Shown here: piece after piece, positions 8,727-17,043 of the stretch
Numbering within the stretch: position 1 is the first letter of the stretch
How the letters are laid out: every line of letters starts with the position of its first letter
Source of the DNA: Phycisphaerae bacterium
GTDB lineage: Bacteria > Planctomycetota > Phycisphaerae > UBA1845 > PWPN01
Direction of reading: 5' to 3'
Assembly (NCBI GenBank): GCA_018003015.1
Contig: JAGNEZ010000013.1
Coordinates: 1 to 64,000, forward strand
Length of the DNA: 64,000 nucleotides
The notes under the pieces: generated by a model
What the model saw: only the letters and a program-made list of their open reading frames with translations
Told to the model about the DNA's origin: nothing
Database searches by the model: none
Translations under genes and position numbers: made by a program

Positions 8727-9539
8727 ATGGATGGCTCCACGAACAGCGGTCTTGGCGGGCGTGAACCTGCCAGCGGCCTGGTGTGGGACGAGGGCCGGCT
8801 CGTTTCCCCTCATTCGACCAAGGACAAGGCCGATCGCGTACGCCGCATGTTCAACGCCATCGCACCCACTTACGAGTGGGTCAACTCCGTCGCCAGCGTC
8901 GGCCGCGATCAGTCCTGGCGGCAGGAGATGGTCATTCTGGCAAACCCGACGGCCGAGGATGTCCTTCTCGACGTCGCATGCGGAACTGGCGATGTGGCTC
9001 GCACGTTCGCCGACTCCCCGCGACGCCCCGGCCGCATCATCGGGATCGACTTCGCCGAAGAGATGCTGCGACGAGCGGTGCACCGTCCGATCGGCGGAGG
9101 CCTGTTCGCCCAGGCCGATGCGCTGTGTCTTCCGGTGGCCGATGGTAGCGTGTCGATCGTCACTTGCGCGTTTGGGATTCGCAACTTCCAGAACCTTTCC
9201 GCCGGCTTGGCCGAAATGGCTCGGGCGCTTGGTCCCGGCGGCCGAGCTGTCCTGCTCGAGTTCTCCGTTCCCGCCAACGTCTTCCTGCGATACTCGTACC
9301 TGATCTACTTCAAGTGGATCATGCCTTGGTTCGCGACGCTGATGAGCCGTGATCGCACCGGGGCATATCGCTATTTGCCGCGTTCGGTGGTAAGCTTCCT
9401 ACCCAGGCAGGCTATTCGGTCGGCGCTGGAAGCAGCCGGTTTCAGTCAGGTCGGCGTGCATCCGCGATCCTGCGGCGTCGTCTGCATCTACGTCGCGACC
9501 AGGAACGGCGCATCGCCCAAGCGTAACGGAGGCGCATAG
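8727..9539 (+). CDS. menG: Demethylmenaquinone methyltransferase (UbiE/MenG type)
   Basis: The 270-residue protein is a class I SAM-dependent methyltransferase of the UbiE/MenG family: MFNAIAPTYEWVN near residue 45, the SAM-binding DVACGTGDVA motif, the CAFGIRNF signature, the LLEFSVP strand and a C-terminal YRYLPRSV segment. It adds the ring methyl group in the last step of menaquinone (or ubiquinone) synthesis. Planctomycetes are generally menaquinone users, so menG is preferred over ubiE. The start is the ATG at 8727; the N-terminus is about 35 residues longer than in E. coli. It lies between ubiD and ubiX, supporting a quinone gene cluster. Confidence 0.92.
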   Translation: MDGSTNSGLGGREPASGLVWDEGRLVSPHSTKDKADRVRRMFNAIAPTYEWVNSVASVGRDQSWRQEMVILANPTAEDVLLDVACGTGDVARTFADSPRRPGRIIGIDFAEEMLRRAVHRPIGGGLFAQADALCLPVADGSVSIVTCAFGIRNFQNLSAGLAEMARALGPGGRAVLLEFSVPANVFLRYSYLIYFKWIMPWFATLMSRDRTGAYRYLPRSVVSFLPRQAIRSALEAAGFSQVGVHPRSCGVVCIYVATRNGASPKRNGGA

Positions 9540-9655
9540 AGCTGTCCGCCAAACGTGTCAAACGAGCAGGCGTCCGGCCGATCCGCGTTCTCGGTTGGCT
9601 CCTGGGCTTTCGGGCGGTACCCGGCCTCGATCAGCCCGATGATCGGTCCATCGAG

Positions 9656-11590
9656 GTGTGGCGCTGGACGAAGCCGAAATACCGTCACCGGGCGGTCGCG
9701 CTCCTGCTCTTCGATGCCCTGTTGTTCGCAGGTTTGTGTTGCTTCATTCTCTGGCTGCGTACGGGACAGTATGTCATCGCCACGTCGACGGCCGGCCCCG
9801 CCGAGATGTTGCCGCCTGATTCCATTCTGGAGCCGGCCGGGCAAGCCGACGGCGTCTTTGATGTCCAGGGCGACACGACCGTCGGCTCGTACGTATCTCC
9901 CTCGGGGGGCTACTGGCAGGCGTGGTGGGCGGTCTTCGACCCTTCCGCCGAGCGACAAGCCACGCTCATCGATTTTCTCATCAGCCCGATTCCCCTGGAC
10001 CAGGTACCGCTCATCGCCGTCATCATTGGGCTGGCCATGGCCACACTGACGGCCGTCCCGATCATGGTTTCCATGCTCTATCGCTTTCCTTACTCTCTCA
10101 TTTTCTGCCTGCTGATCGCCTTCGTGGCCCTGCTCCCTTGGCTGGGGCTGACCATGGTGTTTTGTTGCCTGCTTGCCCGCTGGCGCCCGTTGAGATTCTC
10201 GTTCCATTACGCCACCGCGCTGGTATCGTTTCTTCCGGTGGTGTTCTACTACTTCATGGCCACGCGGAATGCCGCGGCGTTCGATTACCTACCGCGGATT
10301 GAGATCGCCAAGCTGTACGTTCCCTGGGTCCTGGCCATCGTGGCCGCCTGCATATTCATGGCCATCACCCTGATGATCGCCTGGATCGTGAACTACCGCC
10401 CGGGAGCGATCGCGCCGCTGCTGGCCATGATGTTCGCGATTCCGGTTGTGTTGTTCGAGGTGAAAGTTGGCCGGGACGAGCTCTATTACCGCCTGCTGGA
10501 ATCGAGATTCGGACCGGGCTCCAACAGCTACTTCGTCGAAAACGCCGATGCGTCCCAGGCTCTTGCCCGGGCGGTCAGGAAGTACAGCCATGCGGGCCAC
10601 AATCCGTCGGCCACGCCGGAAGCGATTGCCGAACTGGTTGCTCTCCGCTGGCAGTTCTGGTTGGACTCCGCGTTCACGAAGCAGCAGGAGGAGGCCCAAA
10701 CGGCCTGTGACACTTTTCGGCGGAGCTTTCCACGCAGCCGGTACACCCCCAATGTTTTGTATCTGAAGGCCCGGGCCATCGACATGCAGATCGACCGGGA
10801 GTTCTTCCGAAGGAATGCCATCCTTCGATACTACAGCGACTATCCGAGTGCCGCCTCCAAGTCCGTTTGGCGTGAGATCTACAACGACGTTCCTCGCTCT
10901 CCCATTGGGGCGGTGGCAGCCTTGCGTCTGGCTATTCTCGAGGGCCGCGAGGGACACATTGACCAAGCCGGCCCCGAGGGATTGGCCGCCCTGATGCTGC
11001 TGGACGACCTTCTCAAGCATCCACCCGAGCCGGTTCCGGGGGCATCAGCCTCCGAGATGGAAGGCGGCCTGCGCGCCTTCTTCGCCAAGCGTTCGCCCAC
11101 CGGGACGCTGGGCATCGACCCGTCCGCAACCCTCCAGGACGCTCGCAAGTTCCAGTACCTGTTGACCCACAACACGGATCCGGAACAGAACAACTTGGCC
11201 CTTCGACGCCTGCTCAGTCTGATGCCCCGTCATGCTCTGTATCATCGCAACTTGGTGAACCTCCGGGCGGACATCGCCGCCGGCCAGCTCATCACCCGTC
11301 TCTGGGACAACATCGAGGTACTGATCGCCGCCACTGAGCCTTCCTCCAGCCTGCGGATCGACGGCCTGGTCAAATGCGTCGAGAAGCTGCAGAGCGTGCC
11401 TCAGAGCGACGCCCTGTCCCAGGCCCGGTACGAACTGGGCGTTGCCTACAAGGACGACAACCGGCACAACGAGGCCGGAGCCGCGTTCGAGGACGTCGTT
11501 CGCCTCCACGCGGATACGCCCTGGGCTACCGATGCCAGTCGTCGCCTGGCAGCCATGGGACTCGGCATTCGCTCCGGAGGTGACAGGTAA
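9656..11590 (+). CDS. Polytopic membrane protein with C-terminal TPR-like domain
   Basis: The 644-residue product has about six membrane helices in residues 12-285, with a roughly 60-residue extracytoplasmic loop after the first, and then a soluble alpha-helical half with TPR-like repeats (for example ARYELGVAYKDDNRHNEAGAAFEDV near the end). The GTG at 9656 lacks a good ribosome binding site, while the frame stays open and protein-like back to 9527; a CTG at 9542 lies 9 bp after GGAGG, so translation may start there. The stop overlaps the ubiX start (TAATG), so the two are translationally coupled. I do not recognise the family; coupling to ubiX suggests a link to quinone or membrane metabolism. 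Confidence 0.8.
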   Translation: MWRWTKPKYRHRAVALLLFDALLFAGLCCFILWLRTGQYVIATSTAGPAEMLPPDSILEPAGQADGVFDVQGDTTVGSYVSPSGGYWQAWWAVFDPSAERQATLIDFLISPIPLDQVPLIAVIIGLAMATLTAVPIMVSMLYRFPYSLIFCLLIAFVALLPWLGLTMVFCCLLARWRPLRFSFHYATALVSFLPVVFYYFMATRNAAAFDYLPRIEIAKLYVPWVLAIVAACIFMAITLMIAWIVNYRPGAIAPLLAMMFAIPVVLFEVKVGRDELYYRLLESRFGPGSNSYFVENADASQALARAVRKYSHAGHNPSATPEAIAELVALRWQFWLDSAFTKQQEEAQTACDTFRRSFPRSRYTPNVLYLKARAIDMQIDREFFRRNAILRYYSDYPSAASKSVWREIYNDVPRSPIGAVAALRLAILEGREGHIDQAGPEGLAALMLLDDLLKHPPEPVPGASASEMEGGLRAFFAKRSPTGTLGIDPSATLQDARKFQYLLTHNTDPEQNNLALRRLLSLMPRHALYHRNLVNLRADIAAGQLITRLWDNIEVLIAATEPSSSLRIDGLVKCVEKLQSVPQSDALSQARYELGVAYKDDNRHNEAGAAFEDVVRLHADTPWATDASRRLAAMGLGIRSGGDR

Positions 11591-12168
11591 TGCCACGTAA
11601 TATCGTCCTGGCGATCACCGGGGCGAGTGGGGGACTTTATGCCCTCCGGCTTCTCGACTGCCTGGAGGCGGCCGGGGTCCTGACCCACCTCATCGTCTCG
11701 CCGCACGGACGCCGGTTGCTGGCCGAGGAGTGTGGCGTCGAGCGGATGGAGCCGGAAGCGGTGCTGGGGCGGCCATCGAACCGCGTCACGATCTACCCGG
11801 CCGGCGATCTCGCGTGTCGGCTCGCCAGCGGATCTTTCGTTACCGATGGGATGGTTGTTTGTCCCTGCAGCAGCAACACACTCGGTAAGATCGCTTCCGG
11901 ACTGGGTGATAACCTCGTCACTCGGGCGGCCCAGGTGACCCTCAAGGAGGGCCGGCGCCTCGTGCTGGTTCACCGCGAAATGCCCCTGAGCGGCATCGAT
12001 CTGGAGAGCATGCTTAGAATCCAGCGCGCGGGTGGAATCGTGTGTCCGGCCTCCCCTGGTTTCTACCTGAAGCCCACCTCGGTCGGCGAACTCGTGGATT
12101 TCGTCGCGGGCCGGGTCCTTGACCTCCTGGCCGTCTCCCACCAGCTCTCGGTACGGTGGGCGAAGTGA
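11590..12168 (+). CDS. ubiX: UbiX-family flavin prenyltransferase
   Basis: The 192-residue enzyme transfers a dimethylallyl group to FMN to make prenyl-FMN, the cofactor of UbiD decarboxylases. The sequence shows the N-terminal AITGASGG FMN-binding loop, VVCPCSSNTLGKIASG and HREMPLS, all UbiX/Pad1 hallmarks, and the normal length. The ATG overlaps the upstream TAA (TAATG). Its presence in the same cluster as ubiD is a strong functional pairing. No intrinsic terminator is visible within 150 bp downstream. Confidence 0.95.
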   Translation: MPRNIVLAITGASGGLYALRLLDCLEAAGVLTHLIVSPHGRRLLAEECGVERMEPEAVLGRPSNRVTIYPAGDLACRLASGSFVTDGMVVCPCSSNTLGKIASGLGDNLVTRAAQVTLKEGRRLVLVHREMPLSGIDLESMLRIQRAGGIVCPASPGFYLKPTSVGELVDFVAGRVLDLLAVSHQLSVRWAK

Positions 12169-12549
12169 ACGGCCGAGTGGCCTCGATTCCCCGGTGTGTG
12201 GAGCGGTGTGCGGAGTCTGTCCAGTGGCTTGAGGATGTGTTTCCCGCCGAAGGTCCTTCAAACGGCGATGTGGGACATGCAGCGGCCTCCCGAGAACCAC
12301 GACCTCCTGCGGAGCGCAATCACCAATGGGGGAGGCTGAGCAGCGTTGAGTCCGTCCATCCGACGGTCATGTGCCGCCCGCGTTTGGCCGATGGCGGACC
12401 GAGAGCCGCCGACTGCCGGTTGCAGAAGGCTTGCCGGAGCGTTAATATGCCGTCGGTTCGGAGAGGGCCGAGGGCCGGCGGCGTCTTTCAGGCTGGCTTG
12501 ATTTTCGACCCACCGAACTAGACCCGTGATTCCCTGGATTCGCGGGGTC
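12169..12549. other. Intergenic region after ubiX, no gene seen
   Basis: About 380 bp between ubiX and the tRNA promoter. One open frame (12156-12521, plus) crosses it, but it overlaps the ubiX end, has no ribosome binding site and its composition (Arg, Pro and Ser rich with no hydrophobic core) does not look like protein. No hairpin with a T-run was found. Confidence 0.5.
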
Positions 12550-12578
12550 TTGGTGTCCGCCGCGGCCTCTGGTACAAT
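12550..12578 (+). promoter_or_regulatory. tRNA-Phe promoter
   Basis: TTGGTG (12550-12555) and TACAAT (12573-12578) are spaced by 17 bp, about 60 bp upstream of the mature tRNA 5' end. The -10 sequence is identical to the one proposed for the DinB-like gene. Confidence 0.65.
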
Positions 12579-12638
12579 GAAGGTGCCGGTTCTCCGGGGG
12601 AATCACTCCAGATTCCGCTCGGATGGCGAGGCGGATTT

Positions 12639-12711
<73 letters not shown>

Positions 12712-13079
12712 GTATTCCCTGGCGCGAGTGGGCCTCTGGGTCCTTGTCGGCCGTGCACCGCTGGTGATGCCCGTCACCCCCACGCGGAAAGAGGGGCACG
12801 CTCCGAGTCGGCGGACTTGAGCCATGGCGACGGGGCCGTCACCCTCTTGCACGTTTCGCGGCGCTTCCGACCGGTGGGTCCCTTTCCTGCACGCTTGGCG
12901 AGCTGCCCGTGACGTGCGATGCAACCCTCGATACCTTCGACTTCCTGCCACTCGACTTCGCCCACGGTGAGGATGCGAAGCCGCGCGGCTCTGGTATCAT
13001 GCAGCGGTGATGCATCGGGATCAGGCCTGCCGGCGACGCGTGTTGCGCGGCTCGGAGCTGATTGTTCAGGAGACTGGAA
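12712..13079. other. Intergenic region after tRNA-Phe, no gene seen
   Basis: The 368 bp between the tRNA and the next gene contain several GC-rich frames without ribosome binding sites. A TATCAT box near 12994 could serve as a -10 for the following gene, but no matching -35 is evident. Confidence 0.45.
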
Positions 13080-14483
13080 ATGACCGGGCAGCACATCCTC
13101 TATATAGTCGCGATCACGCTCGGCGGAATCCTGGCCTTGGGTCATCGCGCCTCGGCGGCCGAAGCCAACGCCTCGCGCATCCGGCCATACGAGAAGAACC
13201 CCTCCTACTGGCAGTACAAAGGCCGGCCGGTTCTGCTGCTCGGCGCGAGCGACGACGACAACCTCTTCCAAATGCCCGACTTGGAGAAACATCTAGACGC
13301 CATGAAGGCCGCAGGTGCCAACTACATCCGCAACACCATGAGCGACCGCAGGGACAAGGGCTTCGAGGTCTACCCGTTCAAGCAGCTGCATGACGGCAAG
13401 TACGACCTGGATGAGTGGAATGACGAGTACTGGTCCCGGTTCGCGAACATGCTTCGCTGGACGGATGAACGCGACATTATCGTTCAGATCGAGGTCTGGG
13501 ATCGCTTCGACTACAGTGGTCGCAACTGGCCTCCACATCCCTACAATCCCCGAAACAATGTGAACTACACTTCGGCGACGTCCGGCCTTGCTGTTGAGTA
13601 CCCCGACCATCCGGGGGCCAACAAGCAGCCGTTCTTCTTCACGACCCCCAAGCAGCGGAACAACAAGGTGGTGCTGGCCTACCAGCAGCGGTTCGTTGAT
13701 AGAATGCTCTCGTACACCCTGAAGCATGATCACGTCCTCTACTGCATGGACAACGAGACTTCCGGCGAGGAGGCCTGGTCTTCGTACTGGGCCGAGCATG
13801 TCCGCCGCCGTGCAGCTGACTCGGGCAAGAAAACCTGTATTACGGAGATGTGGGACGACTGGGATCTCAAGGCCGACCGGCACCGGCGCACCCTCGACCA
13901 CCCCGAACGGTACGACTTCGCCGACGTTTCGCAGAACAACCAGAAGAAGGGCCAGGAGCATTGGGACAACTTTCAGTGGGCGCGGGGCGCCGTGAGCAAG
14001 CACGAGCGGCCGTTGAATACGGTCAAGACCTACGGAGCCGACGGGGGCCGGTTCGGTAATACCCGCGAGGGCTTGGAGCGCTGGTGGCGGCACGTGATCG
14101 GCGGCGCCGCGGCGGCTCGCTTCCACCGACCGGACTCTGGGCTCGGGCTCTCGGCGCCGTCCGTGGCCGCCGTCCGGGCGGCGCGAAAACTGGAGTCGGT
14201 CATCAAGCTTTGGGACGTTCGGCCGGCCAACGAACTGCTCGAGGATCGGGGTGAAAACGAGGCCTATCTGGCCTGTGCCCCCGGCCGGGTTTACGCTCTG
14301 TACTTCAGCAACGGCGGTTCTGTGGGCCTCGACCTTCGCCCGCATCCCGGCGTCTGGACACTCCGCTGGATCGACCTCGGGACAGGCGAGTGGGGTGCGA
14401 CCCTCGTTCTCAGCGGCGGTTCGATCGTCACCATCGAGACTCCCGCTCCGGGCGGATGGGTTGCGGCCATGACGACGAAGTGA
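13080..14483 (+). CDS. Secreted glycoside-hydrolase-like (TIM-barrel) protein
   Basis: The 467-residue product starts at an ATG after AGGAG and begins with a signal peptide ending near ASAAEA. The body has the look of DUF4038/GH140-like barrel glycosidases: an early [17 protein letters not shown] strand, [23 protein letters not shown], a conserved acidic [10 protein letters not shown] that is a plausible acid/base position, and [10 protein letters not shown] as a possible nucleophile strand. The last 90 residues look like a small beta-domain. The substrate is unknown, likely a plant or algal polysaccharide. It stands alone, convergent with the following minus-strand gene. Confidence 0.75.
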   Translation: MTGQHILYIVAITLGGILALGHRASAAEANASRIRPYEKNPSYWQYKGRPVLLLGASDDDNLFQMPDLEKHLDAMKAAGANYIRNTMSDRRDKGFEVYPFKQLHDGKYDLDEWNDEYWSRFANMLRWTDERDIIVQIEVWDRFDYSGRNWPPHPYNPRNNVNYTSATSGLAVEYPDHPGANKQPFFFTTPKQRNNKVVLAYQQRFVDRMLSYTLKHDHVLYCMDNETSGEEAWSSYWAEHVRRRAADSGKKTCITEMWDDWDLKADRHRRTLDHPERYDFADVSQNNQKKGQEHWDNFQWARGAVSKHERPLNTVKTYGADGGRFGNTREGLERWWRHVIGGAAAARFHRPDSGLGLSAPSVAAVRAARKLESVIKLWDVRPANELLEDRGENEAYLACAPGRVYALYFSNGGSVGLDLRPHPGVWTLRWIDLGTGEWGATLVLSGGSIVTIETPAPGGWVAAMTTK

Positions 14484-14596
14484 CTCTCCCGGAAGGAATC
14501 AGGGCGTCACCGGATGTGGTCTACCGTTCGACGGGACGCTCCTGGCAGCATTGGCTTCGAAGGGCTGGTGTTCGTCGGTGTGCCAATGCCGCAGCG

Positions 14597-15931
14597 TCAC
14601 CAGACATGCAGCACGCGCAGTGTCCAGCGGTAATAGCCCTGGGTTTGCAGATGGGGTTGTTGGAGCACGTAACCGTCCTGCATCAGCAGGCGGATGTTCT
14701 GGATCGATTGGGTGGGAGGCAGCGGCACGCTGACATTGTTGTCCTCCGGGCATACGAAGGTCTGCTGTCCGCTGGCATACCAGTTTTCGGTGAGCTGCAG
14801 GTTCAGCCAGGGCTGACCCATCTCGTCGGACTCCAATTGGCCTTCGACGACGACGTCGATCGTGAAGCTGCCGGTAATGGTACAGTCGCCTGCCACCCCC
14901 GTGATGGTGCCGCTCACCGTGCCCTGGCCGGTCGCTCGCAACGGCTCGATATCGCTGACAACATAGACGGGCAACGAGAAGAGGACTTGGCCGGTGACAT
15001 GGATGTCCTGGCTGAATGCGTATTGATTGACTGCTTGCAGATAATCATAATCGATCGCGAATTGGTTCGTGCATTGGTTCAGCAAGTGGGTGACGGTAGC
15101 GTTCAGGTTCCGCATCAGCTCCGATTGATCGTCGAAGCCTAACAGCTGAGCCTGGGCGTAGTAGGCGAGTGCTTCGCGGATGTAGTCTTCATTGCAGATG
15201 TCGATCGGCACAGGGTGACAATTCGGGTCCAGGAAACACTCGATGGCCGTGCGCAGAGCCTGTTCGGCCTGGTTGAATGAGGCTTGCCCTTGGTCTCCCA
15301 TGCCGTGCGACACGAACCACTCGCCCCACTCCATCATCCCACCGATGTCATCGAGAGTCGCTTGCCAATCGGAGGAGTCTGACGATTGCCCGGCGGCCTT
15401 GTCGGCCTGTTGGGAGGCCTCGCTGTCGGAGGGCGATCCGGCCAGGTATGTGCTGAAGTGCCGGATCCTGCCGGAAATCACGTTTCCGGCGATCGCCTGG
15501 TCCGAAAGGGGCATCACGAAGTCCGCTTGGCGAAGATGGAGCAGCAGGGTTCGCGCATCGGGTGCACCCTGAGCCAGGGTGAGCTTCAGCGTCGCGGCCT
15601 TGAGCAGCTTGAGACCGTTGGGCTGCAGTTCGATGCCGGGAAAGACGTTGCCGCTGACAGGACTGGCGGGCGGCTCGTCGAGCGGGTCGATGGCGATGTC
15701 CACAGCCTGTGACAATGCTCCCGATGGCACCTCCAGGCGAATCACGTCGCCGCGAGCATTCGTGACTTCGATAGTGCCGCCATCGATGCCGATCAGCTTG
15801 CGAACCGGGCTGCCTGTGTCACTGCTGCCATTGGGCGTCATTTGTGGCCCGCAGGCGCCGCCCTGGAAGGAGACCATTAGCGCAAGGGACAGCAGCGAAT
15901 GGACGGCCCAATATCGATTTGACGTGGTCAT
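14597..15931 (-). CDS. Exported beta-domain protein of unknown function, possible lipoprotein
   Basis: The 444-residue product starts at an ATG with an AAGGAG ribosome binding site and a hydrophobic signal sequence ending in QGGACGPQ; the cysteine could be lipidated, but the lipobox is non-canonical. Residues about 40-165 (IGIDGGTIEVTNARG..LEVPSGAL) resemble a ZU5-like beta-sandwich. A low-complexity Ser/Asp/Gln region and a helical central part follow, and the C-terminal third has repeated beta-strands (TGQVLFSLPVYV, GTVSGTITGVAGDCTITG). I do not recognise the whole protein. A TACAAT box about 50 bp upstream could be its promoter. Confidence 0.75.
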   Translation of the reverse strand: MTTSNRYWAVHSLLSLALMVSFQGGACGPQMTPNGSSDTGSPVRKLIGIDGGTIEVTNARGDVIRLEVPSGALSQAVDIAIDPLDEPPASPVSGNVFPGIELQPNGLKLLKAATLKLTLAQGAPDARTLLLHLRQADFVMPLSDQAIAGNVISGRIRHFSTYLAGSPSDSEASQQADKAAGQSSDSSDWQATLDDIGGMMEWGEWFVSHGMGDQGQASFNQAEQALRTAIECFLDPNCHPVPIDICNEDYIREALAYYAQAQLLGFDDQSELMRNLNATVTHLLNQCTNQFAIDYDYLQAVNQYAFSQDIHVTGQVLFSLPVYVVSDIEPLRATGQGTVSGTITGVAGDCTITGSFTIDVVVEGQLESDEMGQPWLNLQLTENWYASGQQTFVCPEDNNVSVPLPPTQSIQNIRLLMQDGYVLQQPHLQTQGYYRWTLRVLHVW

Positions 15932-15978
15932 GATCGGGCTCCTTGCCTGGACATGAAGCCAAACTCGCTCTACTAGAC

Positions 15979-15984
15979 ATTGTA
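15979..15984 (-). promoter_or_regulatory. Candidate -10 box for the ZU5-like protein gene
   Basis: TACAAT preceded by TGA (an extended -10-like context) lies about 48 bp upstream of the ATG at 15931. The -35 region is weak. Confidence 0.4.
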
Positions 15985-16203
15985 TCACTTGCAGGGGCGT
16001 CGATCCATGGTTTTGTCCACGATCTCGGCGATTGGGCGGCGCACGCTGGCTGGGTATCGCACGAGGCGGGCCAAGGGACCCGGTGCGCGGGAGAACCGAG
16101 GATGGGCCACGGGCCTGAAAAGACGCAAGCTCGGACCGACTCGAGGGAGTCTCGTTGGGCTGACCGCCTACCGCTCGAGACTCGAGCCTCGACTCGTGAG
16201 GCT

Positions 16204-17043
16204 TCAGGACTGAGGAGCGTTGACCGGTTTCTGCCACAAGCGGGTCAGCCGGCAGTACATGTGGAGCGTCCCCCAAAGGGCCCAGAGCAGGGGGCGGACC
16301 ACAATGCCCCACTTCCAGGCGTAGCTGCGGTACAGGCGGTCGAGATGGAGCAGGTACCGCATCTGCTGTTCGAGGTTCAGTTTGCTCTGACCTCCAATAC
16401 GTTCCTTAAAGGTTATGGGAACCTCCAGAGGGTGTTGGCAGCGGCAACGGCACAGCAGTTCCAGGCCGATCTTGTAGCCTACGGGGTCGAGACCACGGGC
16501 GCGTTCAAAGGTCGAGCGGTGAATGGCGAACAGGCCGGCCATCGGGTCCTTGATCCGGCCGGTCAGCGGCCGGGCGAGCAACGTAGCGACGAAGCTGTTG
16601 AATCGCCGTCCTCTGCCCCAGCGTCTGGTCCGTCCGCCGGCGACGTATCGGCTGCCGATGACATAGTCCGTCGGCGGCTTCTCCAGTGCATCGAGCAGCC
16701 GTGGAATGGCTTCCGGGGGATGACTCAGATCCGCGTCCATGACCAGGATCAGCCGACCCCGGGCCTGACGCATTCCCTCCAAGACCGCCTGGCTCAGATC
16801 GCGAAGACCCGTTCGGGTGATGAGCCGTGCCGGACAGATTGTCGCGAGATCACGCACCACCCGATCGATGCCGTCGCGGCTGTCGTCATCCACGATGAGA
16901 ATCTCGTACAACCGTCCGTCGCGGCGCATCACCTGCGCGATTCTGGTCAGCAGGGACTTCGCGTTTTCCGCCTCTCGATAGGTCGGAATGACGATGGAGG
17001 CCTCGGGCGTCTGACCTGAGGTCGATTGCCCGCATTGGCTCAT
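16204..17043 (-). CDS. GT2-family polyprenol-phosphate glycosyltransferase (DPM1-like)
   Basis: The 279-residue protein has a GT-A fold: the ASIVIPTYREAEN start, EILIVDDDS, the catalytic metal-binding DADLSHPP (DxD-like) motif, VIGSRYVAGG, and a C-terminal QSKL segment followed by one hydrophobic stretch. DPM1-like enzymes transfer a sugar from a nucleotide donor to a polyprenyl phosphate at the cytoplasmic membrane. Its ATG overlaps the TGA of the preceding GT39-type gene (ATGA), so the two are translationally coupled. The natural reading is that this enzyme makes the lipid-linked sugar that the GT39 enzyme uses on the outer face of the membrane. Confidence 0.9.
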   Translation of the reverse strand: MSQCGQSTSGQTPEASIVIPTYREAENAKSLLTRIAQVMRRDGRLYEILIVDDDSRDGIDRVVRDLATICPARLITRTGLRDLSQAVLEGMRQARGRLILVMDADLSHPPEAIPRLLDALEKPPTDYVIGSRYVAGGRTRRWGRGRRFNSFVATLLARPLTGRIKDPMAGLFAIHRSTFERARGLDPVGYKIGLELLCRCRCQHPLEVPITFKERIGGQSKLNLEQQMRYLLHLDRLYRSYAWKWGIVVRPLLWALWGTLHMYCRLTRLWQKPVNAPQS

